Source: Ruminiclostridium sp. (GTDB lineage Bacteria; Bacillota; Clostridia; Oscillospirales; Ruminococcaceae). Taken from it: a DNA stretch of 43,784 bases. Shown in pieces: positions 9,006 through 15,645 of the stretch. Under the pieces are notes generated by a model. The model was not told the origin of the DNA. It was given only the letters and a program-made list of their open reading frames with translations, and did no database searches. Every line of letters begins with the position of its first letter. The first letter of the stretch is position 1. The stretch is from NCBI GenBank assembly GCA_017941355.1, contig JAGAWN010000284.1:1-43784 (forward strand), given 5' to 3'. Position numbers and translations under genes: made by a program.

Positions 9006-9521
9006 TCATTTGAATCTCAGATAACTAAGAGCTTTTGTGCGTTCCAGCGCTGTTATAACCGCAACGGAGGACAGCACACCTACCGCGCCTTGTATCAGGT
9101 TTTCGGGAATACCGATCACCGATGTTTCAAAGGTTCCCGTTATGAACAGCCATTCGTACAGGAAATAGCCTGCTGCCATAAACAGTTCGGCTGTAACGGC
9201 GCTTGCGATATGCCCGACAAGTTCGCGGTGTCTGAACGCATACATAACAGCCGCAGCTATGACAGCCATAAGTCCCTTTACCGCAAAGGTACCCGGAGCA
9301 TAAACCGCATACCCCGAAATGATATCCGCAAGTGCGGAGCCTATCCCCGCAGCTGCAAATCCCCACTTTGCGCCGCATATCCAGCCGGCGATCAGCACTA
9401 TGCAGTCTCCGAGATTTACATATCCCTTTGTCAGAGTAGGTATCTGTATCAGCATTGTCGCAGCGCAGGTCAGCGCCGCAAACACTGCCGCTGTAACAAT
9501 TCTCCTGAGTTTATCATTCAT
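9006..9521 (-). CDS. ECF transporter S component (substrate-binding membrane subunit)
   Basis: A 171-aa very hydrophobic protein with five to six predicted helices and the YVNLGD motif after the first helix, typical of the riboflavin/DUF1393-like S components. Such proteins bind a vitamin or precursor and use a shared EcfA/EcfT energising module encoded elsewhere. The ATG at 9521 was chosen because AAGGAG lies 8 bases upstream; an upstream ATG at 9548 lacks a good site. It is transcribed alone from the promoter at 9585-9613 and no riboswitch was recognised in its leader, so the substrate is unknown. Confidence 0.75.
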   Translation of the reverse strand: MNDKLRRIVTAAVFAALTCAATMLIQIPTLTKGYVNLGDCIVLIAGWICGAKWGFAAAGIGSALADIISGYAVYAPGTFAVKGLMAVIAAAVMYAFRHRELVGHIASAVTAELFMAAGYFLYEWLFITGTFETSVIGIPENLIQGAVGVLSSVAVITALERTKALSYLRFK

Positions 9522-9584
9522 AACGTTCACTCCTTGAATGGTTTGCATACAATTCCTATATGCGTGCGGTATGTTCTGTTGAGT

Positions 9585-9613
9585 ATTATATCATAAAATC
9601 AGTGTCATGTCAA
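9585..9613 (-). promoter_or_regulatory. Promoter of the ECF S-component gene
   Basis: Minus strand TTGACA (9613-9608), 17-bp spacer, TGA-extended TATAAT (9590-9585). A 7-bp imperfect hairpin (GCATATA/TGTATGC) lies in the leader before the ribosome binding site. Confidence 0.75.
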
Positions 9614-9617
9614 TAGC

Positions 9618-9660
9618 TTTAAAGGAAAAAAGTCCCCGCTTCGTCTCCGAAACGGGGGCT
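9618..9660 (-). terminator. Terminator of the rpmG-rplA operon
   Basis: On the minus strand AGCCCCCGTTTCG pairs with CGAAGCGGGGACT (13 positions with G-U/mismatch tolerance) and is followed by a run of six T. It lies 20 bases after the rplA stop. Confidence 0.8.
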
Positions 9661-9679
9661 GTAAACGCATTATTGTCAA

Positions 9680-10372
9680 TTACGCACCATACTTGGCAGT
9701 ATTGATCTTGATTCCGGGTCCCATTGTAGAGGTGACAACGCAGCTCTTTACATACTGACCCTTTGCAGCAGCAGGCTTAGCCTTAACGATAGCAGCCATG
9801 AGAGCCTCCAGGTTCTCGGAAAGCTTATCCTGACCGAAAGAAGCCTTTCCTATAGGACAGTGGATAATGTTTGTCTTATCGAGTCTGTACTCGATCTTAC
9901 CTGCTTTTGCGTCTGCGATAGCCTTACCGATCTCGGGAGTAACAGTACCGGCCTTCGGGTTCGGCATGAGTCCTCTCGGACCGAGTACCTTACCGAGACG
10001 TCCTACAACTCCCATCATATCGGGAGAAGCGATAACAACGTCGAAATCCATCCAGCCGCCCTGGATCTTCTTTACGGTGTCGTCATCAGCGATGTAATCT
10101 GCGCCTGCGTCCTCCGCTTCCTTGATCTTCTCGCCCTTTGTGAAAACGAGAGTTCTTACGGTCTTACCTGTACCGTTCGGAAGTACAACAGCGCCTCTTA
10201 CCTGCTGGTCAGCGTGACGGGAGTCAACGCCGAGTCTTATGTGAAGCTCGACAGTCTCGTCGAACTTAGCCTTTGCGGTCTTGCATACGAGATCGCAGGC
10301 CTCGCCTACCTCGTAGAACTTTGTCGAATCGACAAGCTTTACGCTTTCATTATATTTCTTTCCATGCTTCAT
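9680..10372 (-). CDS. rplA: 50S ribosomal protein L1
   Basis: The 230-aa protein matches L1 throughout: the N-terminal [10 protein letters not shown] region, [18 protein letters not shown] with the conserved strand-loop, and the glycine-rich [13 protein letters not shown] segment that contacts 23S rRNA in the L1 stalk. L1 also represses its own operon in many bacteria. The ATG at 10372 has AAGGAGG seven bases upstream, so longer starts were rejected. Last gene of the operon; rplJ and rplL do not follow, and a terminator does. Confidence 0.97.
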   Translation of the reverse strand: MKHGKKYNESVKLVDSTKFYEVGEACDLVCKTAKAKFDETVELHIRLGVDSRHADQQVRGAVVLPNGTGKTVRTLVFTKGEKIKEAEDAGADYIADDDTVKKIQGGWMDFDVVIASPDMMGVVGRLGKVLGPRGLMPNPKAGTVTPEIGKAIADAKAGKIEYRLDKTNIIHCPIGKASFGQDKLSENLEALMAAIVKAKPAAAKGQYVKSCVVTSTMGPGIKINTAKYGA

Positions 10373-10439
10373 ATTAAAATCCTCCTTGTGGTTATACGGT
10401 CTGTGACCTCCCACTTATACTCTGTTTGCCTGACTCCTG

Positions 10440-10865
10440 TTAATCAACCACTTCAACGCCCATAGAGCGTGCTGTTCCCGCGATCATCGACATAGCCGCC
10501 TCTACCGAACCTGCATTGAGATCGGGCATTTTGGTTTCAGCTATTTCCTTGACCTGAGCCTTTGTGATCTTGGCAACCTTGGTCTTGTTCGGTGTACCGG
10601 AAGCTGTCTCTATACCGCAAGCCTTCTTGATGAGGACTGCTGCGGGAGGAGTCTTGGTAACAAAGGTGAAGCTTCTGTCAGCGTAAACCGTGATAACAAC
10701 AGGGATTATAAGACCTGCGCTGTTCTTGGTACGCTCATTGAATTCCTTTGTGAACGCCATGATGTTTACGCCGTGCTGACCGAGTGCGGGTCCTACCGGC
10801 GGTGCAGGAGTTGCTTTTCCTGCGGGGATCTGTAATTTGATAAATCCGACTACTTTCTGAGCCAT
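10440..10865 (-). CDS. rplK: 50S ribosomal protein L11
   Basis: The 141-aa protein has the full L11 sequence, including the proline-rich [20 protein letters not shown] region in the N-terminal domain and the C-terminal rRNA-binding domain ending MGVEVVD. It forms part of the GTPase-associated centre that stimulates elongation factors and RelA-type sensing. GGAGG precedes the start. It sits between nusG and rplA in the conserved order. Confidence 0.97.
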   Translation of the reverse strand: MAQKVVGFIKLQIPAGKATPAPPVGPALGQHGVNIMAFTKEFNERTKNSAGLIIPVVITVYADRSFTFVTKTPPAAVLIKKACGIETASGTPNKTKVAKITKAQVKEIAETKMPDLNAGSVEAAMSMIAGTARSMGVEVVD

Positions 10866-10920
10866 TTTGTTTTACCTCCAAAAAAAATTAAAAGAACTTT
10901 GTTTACGGAAAAGCTTAAAT

Positions 10921-11463
10921 TCAGCCGGTCACCTTTTCCACCGCTGAAAGCTCGAGAGTTGTGCTTGTTGCGCGTCCGAGCATCATAAGCGCGATAGTTA
11001 CCTTGCCTTCCTCCTCATCGACGGACTGAACCGTACCTTCGAATCCGATGAGGTTGCTTACACCGGAGATGATCTTTACGATATCGCCGACCTGTACCGA
11101 CGGAGCGGAAACCTTCTTCGCAACGCCGAGGTTTTCGATCTCCTCATTGGTAAGCGGGATAGGCTTTGATCCGGGACCTACAAATCCCGTAACGCCTCTT
11201 GTATTGCGGCAGATATACCATGTCTCGTCTGTCATTACCATTTTGACATAAACATAGCACGGGAACAGCTTTTCTTCCTTCTGGTTGCCGTCCTTGTCAA
11301 GAAGGGGCTTGCCGTAATCGTCAACAGCCGGTCCTATCGGAACCATTACGTCCTCAATGAGATCCTGAAGGTTTCTGTTTTCCGCGAGTGTTTTGATGTC
11401 GTTTGCAACCTTGTTCTCGTAACCCGAGTAGGTATGCAGGATATACCAATTAGCTTCCGACAT
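10921..11463 (-). CDS. nusG: Transcription termination/antitermination protein NusG
   Basis: The 180-aa protein has an NGN domain (about 1-110, starting WYILHTYSGYENKV, with GVTGFVG near residue 90) and a C-terminal KOW domain (about 125-175, GDIVKIISG...GFEGTV). It binds RNA polymerase and links transcription to ribosomes or Rho. The length is normal. AAGGAG precedes the ATG, and the gene sits 56 bases downstream of secE. Confidence 0.96.
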   Translation of the reverse strand: MSEANWYILHTYSGYENKVANDIKTLAENRNLQDLIEDVMVPIGPAVDDYGKPLLDKDGNQKEEKLFPCYVYVKMVMTDETWYICRNTRGVTGFVGPGSKPIPLTNEEIENLGVAKKVSAPSVQVGDIVKIISGVSNLIGFEGTVQSVDEEEGKVTIALMMLGRATSTTLELSAVEKVTG

Positions 11464-11519
11464 GGAGTTACTCCTTTACCGATGAATTTAAATGCCTTGC
11501 TTCGCGGGATATCCGCGTA

Positions 11520-11774
11520 TCAATTTCCGAATCTGCCGAGCATCAGCATGAGCAGCGAACCGAAGCCCGTGTCGAGAGCCCAGATTGCTATGCCCGATAC
11601 CACCAAAGCGACGATAACAACTATAGTGTTGTTTACCACCTGTTTCCTTGACGGCCACACTACCTTTTTGAATTCGGATCTTGCGTCTTTGAAATACTTG
11701 ACGATCGAACGCTTCTGCTTGGGAGCCGCAGCAGCGGCAGCTTTAGCGACAGCCGTCGTTTTTTCCTTCGCCAT
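11520..11774 (-). CDS. secE: Preprotein translocase subunit SecE
   Basis: The 84-aa protein has an alanine- and lysine-rich N-terminus, the conserved amphipathic segment YFKDARSEFKKVVWPSRKQV and a single C-terminal transmembrane helix (about 48-68). It clamps SecY in the membrane. AGGAGG lies between the rpmG stop and this start. Position between rpmG and nusG is the usual one. Confidence 0.95.
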   Translation of the reverse strand: MAKEKTTAVAKAAAAAAPKQKRSIVKYFKDARSEFKKVVWPSRKQVVNNTIVVIVALVVSGIAIWALDTGFGSLLMLMLGRFGN

Positions 11775-11786
11775 CAGCGATCCTCC

Positions 11787-11945
11787 TTACTTTGTTTCCT
11801 TGTGGAGAGTGTGCTTGCGGCAGAATCTGCAATACTTGTTCATTTCGATTCTGTCGGGATCGTTCTTCTTGTTTTTCTTGGTGTTGTAATTACGCTGCTT
11901 ACATTCTGTGCAGGCGAGCGTGATCTTGTTTCTCGTTCCGGCCAT
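11787..11945 (-). CDS. rpmG: 50S ribosomal protein L33
   Basis: A 52-aa protein starting [15 protein letters not shown] with two CxxC pairs (Cys12, Cys15, Cys39, Cys42), so it is the zinc-binding form of L33. GGAGG precedes the ATG. First gene of the rpmG-secE-nusG-rplK-rplA operon. Zn-binding L33 forms are often paired with a zinc-free paralogue elsewhere in the genome. Confidence 0.95.
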   Translation of the reverse strand: MAGTRNKITLACTECKQRNYNTKKNKKNDPDRIEMNKYCRFCRKHTLHKETK

Positions 11946-12060
11946 TCTGGCACCTCCTATTTTATTACCGTTTTAAGCCTCCCTCGTGATGACGGGGCGG
12001 GTGCGTTTTTGCTTCCGGAAATACGCACAAAAAAATAAGCCCCTTTTTCGAGGTAAACCT

Positions 12061-12089
12061 ATTTTATCACACTTTTCCGTAATTGTCAA
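12061..12089 (-). promoter_or_regulatory. Promoter of the rpmG-rplA operon
   Basis: Minus strand TTGACA (12089-12084), 17-bp spacer, TGA-extended TAAAAT (12066-12061). The leader of about 110 nt contains GGGGC...GCCCC enclosing GTGCGT...ACGCAC, a nested stem, and a second short hairpin before the L33 start. Confidence 0.8.
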
Positions 12090-12173
12090 TAGTTTTCCGC
12101 AAATTTTTCAAAACAGTGCGGTTTTACCTATCCGCAGGGGTTTTTGAAGCGCAAAAAAGGTAAATATCACCGA

Positions 12174-12202
12174 TTGACAAACGCGCGGGACTGTGATATA
12201 GT
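12174..12202 (+). promoter_or_regulatory. Promoter of the PASTA lipoprotein gene
   Basis: TTGACA (12174-12179), 17-bp spacer, TGA-extended TATAGT (12197-12202), divergent from the ribosomal operon promoter about 85 bp away. Confidence 0.75.
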
Positions 12203-12244
12203 TTATATGTATGATTTTTTGCAGGAAAGGAAAATGATACAGCC

Positions 12245-13273
12245 ATGAAAAAAGCAATTGCGGTACTTGCCGCATTATTAATGGTATTTTGCGCAGCAGG
12301 CTGTGACGGCGGCAGCAAACCGGCAAATACAGAGGAAGTCACCACCACTGCCGATCCCGACAGCGTTGAAGTCCCCGACTTTTCCGGGCTTACCCGCGTG
12401 CAGATCGAGATGAAATACCCGAAGCTCAACATCGTTTTCGACGAGAAGTATGACGATGCCGCCGACGAGGACGAGGTCATCTCACAGTCCCCGCAGCCCG
12501 GCACAAAGATAAACAAGGCAGACGAGATAACAGTTGAGATAAGCCTTGGCGGCAAGCAGGTAGAGGTTGACGACTATACCGGAAGAAGCTATGAGGACGC
12601 AAAGACGCTCATCGAGAAGCAGGGACTTGTCTGCGAAATGGTGTATGACGAAAGCGAAACGGTCGCCCGCAACTGCATCATCAGCACTCTCCCCTCCGCG
12701 CGCACAATGGTGGAAAAAGGCTCCACGGTAATATGCTATGTGAGCCTCGGCTCCGCGGTTCAGGAGATACACATGCCGGACTTCGTGGGAATGACAATCG
12801 AGGATGCCACAAAGCTTGCGACAGAGAACAACATCACATTCTCCATAACCTACGACGATACCTCAAATCTTGAAGCCGGCACAGTTATCAAGCAGGGAAT
12901 CGACCCCGACTATATCGTAGAGCCGAACACAAGAGTCGAAATAACGATAGCAGGTGAGAATGAGTCCGCGGCAAAGCAGACCGCCATTACCGTGACTCTG
13001 AACAATACTGTCGAGGGCGAGTTCGAGATCAAGTATTACATCGACGGCACCCTCCAGTCGGAGAAAACGGAGATAAAGGAACTCAGCCTTACCCGCAAGA
13101 TCGAGTGGGAAGTCAGCGGTACCGATATCCACACCTACTCCACGATAGTCACAAGTCTCACCACGGGCAAGTCCGGCAAGTTCTACGAGATAGAGGTAGA
13201 TTTCACGCAGAATCCGCCAGTCCGCAACCAGCTCTCGTTCAATCCCACGGTATTCACGGAACTGCTGAGCTGA
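12245..13273 (+). CDS. PASTA-domain lipoprotein
   Basis: The 342-aa protein begins with a lipoprotein signal (MKKAIAVLAALLMVFCAAGC, lipidated Cys20), followed by three PASTA repeats at about 41-107, 108-173 and 174-240, each starting VPDF/VDDY/MPDF and ending in a V-E-I-S/T strand. A C-terminal beta-rich domain (about 250-342) is unlike PASTA. PASTA domains bind peptidoglycan stem peptides or lipid II and usually sit on Ser/Thr kinases or penicillin-binding proteins. Here they are on a free surface lipoprotein with no kinase or transpeptidase domain. The start has a weak AAGGAAA site. A peptidoglycan-sensing or wall-anchoring role is inference. Confidence 0.85.
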   Translation: MKKAIAVLAALLMVFCAAGCDGGSKPANTEEVTTTADPDSVEVPDFSGLTRVQIEMKYPKLNIVFDEKYDDAADEDEVISQSPQPGTKINKADEITVEISLGGKQVEVDDYTGRSYEDAKTLIEKQGLVCEMVYDESETVARNCIISTLPSARTMVEKGSTVICYVSLGSAVQEIHMPDFVGMTIEDATKLATENNITFSITYDDTSNLEAGTVIKQGIDPDYIVEPNTRVEITIAGENESAAKQTAITVTLNNTVEGEFEIKYYIDGTLQSEKTEIKELSLTRKIEWEVSGTDIHTYSTIVTSLTTGKSGKFYEIEVDFTQNPPVRNQLSFNPTVFTELLS

Positions 13274-13304
13274 CATGAAAACGCAAAAATTTTGAAAAAA
13301 GTTA

Positions 13305-13333
13305 TTGACAAACCGTGCGGTATGTGATATAAT
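13305..13333 (+). promoter_or_regulatory. Promoter of rpmE
   Basis: TTGACA (13305-13310), 17-bp spacer and TGA-extended TATAAT (13328-13333): a perfect consensus match, suiting a ribosomal protein gene. Confidence 0.85.
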
Positions 13334-13402
13334 TTTTCATTGACAACGGTCATTGGGTTGCTCCCCATTGATGTATTCTTTAAAGGAAAAGGCGGTGACG
13401 GC

Positions 13403-13603
13403 ATGAGAGAAGGTATCCACCCCAAGTATGAAGCTACAACGATAAAGTGCGCGTGCGGAGCTACATTTGAAACACGTTCCACTAAAAAGGACATCAAAGT
13501 TGAAATTTGCTCCAAGTGCCACCCTTTCTTCACCGGTAAGCAGAAGCTCGTTGACGCGGGCGGTCGTGTTGATAAGTTCAAGAAGAAGTACAACATGAAG
13601 TGA
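13403..13603 (+). CDS. rpmE: 50S ribosomal protein L31
   Basis: A 66-aa L31 with the [10 protein letters not shown] start, the conserved [11 protein letters not shown] and [14 protein letters not shown] segments and a C-terminal basic tail. Cys pairs at CAC and CSKC make it the zinc-binding type. The ATG at 13403 is chosen because GGCGGTGA precedes it and the family begins at this Met. Single-gene unit with its own promoter and terminator. Confidence 0.96.
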   Translation: MREGIHPKYEATTIKCACGATFETRSTKKDIKVEICSKCHPFFTGKQKLVDAGGRVDKFKKKYNMK

Positions 13604-13628
13604 TCGGTGCAAACATCAGAAGCTTCGG

Positions 13629-13664
13629 ACTCCCCGACAGGATATCCTGCCGGGGAGTTTTCCT
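13629..13664 (+). terminator. Terminator of rpmE
   Basis: ACTCCCCGACAGG pairs with CCTGCCGGGGAGT (13 bp, one G-U type mismatch) around a 4-base loop, followed by TTTTCCTT. Confidence 0.85.
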
Positions 13665-13765
13665 TGTCCAAAAGAACCGCACTGCCGTACACCTATCAGT
13701 CAATGCAGCTCCGCTTTTTGTCAATATAGCCAATAATCCGTTCTCCTGTTGTTGCAGTATGTATA

Positions 13766-13795
13766 TTGACATTTAACGTATTAAAATGATAAAAT
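13766..13795 (+). promoter_or_regulatory. Promoter of the 199-aa unknown gene
   Basis: TTGACA (13766-13771), 18-bp spacer, TGA-extended TAAAAT (13790-13795), about 80 bp before the start. Confidence 0.65.
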
Positions 13796-13874
13796 AGGAT
13801 ATAATAACAACCGTATCTCCGCGGAAACCCGGAATCAGCACAGAAAGAATTGTCAGAACACAGGAGGAAGCGAA

Positions 13875-14474
13875 ATGAACAACGAACTCACATTGCACGT
13901 CCACGCTTTTGATTGCAGCGCCATTCCTGCCGAACAGCACGAGAATATCATACGGGCAGTCAAAAAGTACGGTGTCGCACTTAAAGAAACAGGAAGAAAG
14001 CAGCTTGTTTCGGGCATAAGATTCACCAGGCATGAGGAAGCCCGTGTTATGAACTGCCCGCTCGAAAAGTTCAAGGTAAAATCATGGCTCGACAACGACG
14101 GGAGCGGAGCCTGCAATATGCTCGATCAGACATCGAGGATCATGCGGGAAACAGGCGAACACCTTGCTTCGATCCCGGAGGAGGAGCGTCCGTCACAGGT
14201 AATAGTCACTATCATAGTTTTCGGACGCGACAACGCCAGTGTACACTGCACATACGAACAGCTTCGCAATGAAATAGCGCTCCAGCGTGACGTTTATAAG
14301 TGGAAGTTCTTCATGCTTACGGATTTTACTATCAACATGGAAAAGCTGGGCATAGCGGAGGATGATACGATCATCATCAGAAAGAGCGAGCCGGACTGGT
14401 TCAAGCGTCCTTACGAGGAGCTTACGGAAAAAATGACAGCCGAATTGCTGAAAGCTCAGAACGAACAGCAATAA
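13875..14474 (+). CDS. Protein of unknown function, possible degenerate von Willebrand A-like fold
   Basis: The 199-aa soluble protein has no signal peptide or membrane helix and a clear AGGAGG before its ATG. I do not recognise a named family with certainty. The stretch from about residue 75 to 180 follows the layout of YegL-like von Willebrand A domains: an LDNDGSG segment where LDRSGSM would be, a helix, the strand VIVTIIVFG, then YKWKFFMLTDF and LGIAEDD, which mirror the W.F.FLG and A..LGI strands of that family. The metal-site DxSxS is not preserved. It is monocistronic, with its own promoter and terminator. Confidence 0.6.
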   Translation: MNNELTLHVHAFDCSAIPAEQHENIIRAVKKYGVALKETGRKQLVSGIRFTRHEEARVMNCPLEKFKVKSWLDNDGSGACNMLDQTSRIMRETGEHLASIPEEERPSQVIVTIIVFGRDNASVHCTYEQLRNEIALQRDVYKWKFFMLTDFTINMEKLGIAEDDTIIIRKSEPDWFKRPYEELTEKMTAELLKAQNEQQ

Positions 14475-14476
14475 AG

Positions 14477-14508
14477 ACAGCTGCCGCTTTCACGCGGCAG
14501 CTGTTTTA
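14477..14508 (+). terminator. Terminator of the 199-aa unknown gene
   Basis: Perfect 11-bp stem ACAGCTGCCGC/GCGGCAGCTGT with loop TTTCAC, then TTTATC; it begins two bases after the stop codon. Confidence 0.85.
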
Positions 14509-14587
14509 TCATATTCACTGATGTCTCTGCCGCCGGTATGACCCGAAAGCTACGGAAGAAAACCGCCGGAAGGATCGCAGAAAGCTA

Positions 14588-14621
14588 CAGCCCGCAGCTG
14601 TCGCCAAGCCGCTGCGGGCTG
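14588..14621 (-). terminator. Hairpin, probable terminator of the DUF3574-like gene
   Basis: Perfect 11-bp stem CAGCCCGCAGC/GCTGCGGGCTG about 30 bases past the minus-strand stop codon. The U-run after it on the minus strand is poor, so termination may be inefficient or Rho-assisted. Confidence 0.5.
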
Positions 14622-14653
14622 CTTGCTTCAAGCGCCGTACTGAACCGACAGGA

Positions 14654-15115
14654 TCATTGACCCGAGGAATAATACTCAATTTCTATATCTGAACGTTCGA
14701 TAAGCACGGAACTCTGATTGAGTTTCGCGATGAGTTCATCGGCTGCCTTATGGACGTTCACGATATCAGCGTCATCGAAGTAGCATACAAGGGTGTATTC
14801 ATGGGTGATGTTGTTACTTTCATCAGTCCATGCACCTGTAGCTTCCTGCATTGTGTAGCCGTAAGGAAAATACGAAAGGCACACGCTGTCCACGATCTCT
14901 TTTGCTTCTTCGCGCGTCATCTCAAGCTTGTATGTGTCCTTATCATTGGTCCCGACATACATAACATACTGTGCCGTACCTTTCTCTTCGGCAGCTGCCG
15001 CAGATTCCGGTGCAGTCTCACTTTTTGCTGTTCCGGCGGTAATAAAGCATATCACAGAACAGCAAAGGCTGACAACAGAGATAATGATCGCTGCGATACC
15101 GATTTTGTTTGACAT
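14654..15115 (-). CDS. Exported DUF3574-like protein of unknown function
   Basis: The 153-aa protein has one N-terminal transmembrane helix or uncleaved signal (about 7-27, with a Cys-Cys pair), a low-complexity linker rich in Ala and Glu to about residue 45, and a small alpha/beta domain. The domain begins YVMYVGTNDKDT and includes the FPYGYTMQEATGAW segment and the strand HEYTLVCYF, matching the layout of DUF3574 proteins, whose role is unknown. The ATG at 15115 has GGAG upstream. Its promoter at 15433-15461 is separated from the gene by a 254-bp inserted element, which therefore becomes its 5' leader. Confidence 0.7.
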   Translation of the reverse strand: MSNKIGIAAIIISVVSLCCSVICFITAGTAKSETAPESAAAAEEKGTAQYVMYVGTNDKDTYKLEMTREEAKEIVDSVCLSYFPYGYTMQEATGAWTDESNNITHEYTLVCYFDDADIVNVHKAADELIAKLNQSSVLIERSDIEIEYYSSGQ

Positions 15116-15176
15116 GATAATTCTCCTTTGCAGTTATCTTTCAGACCGGAATTGCCGGTCACGAATACACTTATTA

Positions 15177-15430
15177 ATGTCTGCTCATCAACCGCGAAAA
15201 GTCTTCATAGCGCAGCTTGAAGGCTTTTCACGGTTGCAAAAGTGCAAGGAAAATTCCCCATTTTTAAATTTTTCCTTGCACTTTTGTTCGTCCGAAGGAC
15301 GAAATGAACTTGACATCAAGGAATGTGTCCGTTGTTCCAATGCGCCGCAGGTGCATTGGAACAACATCTGAAAGTCTGTTTTACAGACTTTCAGGCAATA
15401 ACTGCCAAAAGGCAGTTATTTAGGACACAT
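15177..15430. mobile_element. 254-bp non-autonomous element made of consecutive hairpins, with 6-bp target duplication
   Basis: Bounded by TTATTA direct repeats (15171-15176 and 15431-15436) and imperfect terminal inverted repeats ATGTCTGC / GGACACAT. It holds six stems: 15191-15207/15218-15234 (about 16 bp), 15237-15253/15270-15286 (17 bp, perfect), 15287-15293/15297-15303 (7 bp), 15331-15343/15353-15365 (13 bp), 15368-15379/15383-15394 (12 bp), 15397-15406/15411-15420 (10 bp). The last three are enclosed by ATGTGTCC (15323-15330) pairing with GGACACAT (15423-15430), forming a cloverleaf. It shares its first 70 bases exactly, and its end AGGACACAT, with the element at 19011. No transposase is encoded, so it behaves like a MITE mobilised in trans. 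Confidence 0.85.
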
Positions 15431-15432
15431 TT

Positions 15433-15461
15433 ATTATATCAGAAATATGGTAAATTGTCAA
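15433..15461 (-). promoter_or_regulatory. Promoter of the DUF3574-like gene, abutted by the inserted element
   Basis: Minus strand TTGACA (15461-15456), 17-bp spacer, TGA-extended TATAAT (15438-15433). The -10 lies partly within the target duplication, and the expected start point falls inside the element's right end, so the element would be transcribed as leader RNA. Confidence 0.75.
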
Positions 15462-15518
15462 CCGGAACAATCCGAAAACACACCGCTAAAACCTTTATGG
15501 GCAATTCAGATATAAGTA

Positions 15519-15547
15519 TTGATTTTTTGTCCGCTTTGCTGTATAAT
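15519..15547 (+). promoter_or_regulatory. Promoter of the substrate-binding/permease fusion gene
   Basis: TTGATT (15519-15524), 17-bp spacer, TATAAT (15542-15547), about 100 bp before the start codon. Confidence 0.65.
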
Positions 15548-15645
15548 AGTATGTATGTGCGATCCCGCGATATCCGGACACACGGAGAATATCAGACGCG
15601 GCATACGCAAATCCGATACCGATAATAAAAGTACAGGAAGTCATT

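Noticed and set aside
9522-9620. Vitamin riboswitch upstream of the ECF S component
   Set aside because: The leader is only about 60 nt and shows just one 7-bp hairpin; no FMN, TPP or cobalamin motif is visible.
15211-15371. Short frames inside the hairpin element that repeat in the 19011 copy (MSAHQPRKVFIAQLEGFSRL)
   Set aside because: The shared peptide is explained by 70 bp of identical non-coding repeat; the frame crosses perfect hairpins and is cut short in the second copy.
15177-15436. CRISPR array or REP cluster
   Set aside because: The hairpins differ in sequence from each other, so there is no repeat-spacer pattern; the unit as a whole is bounded by target duplications.
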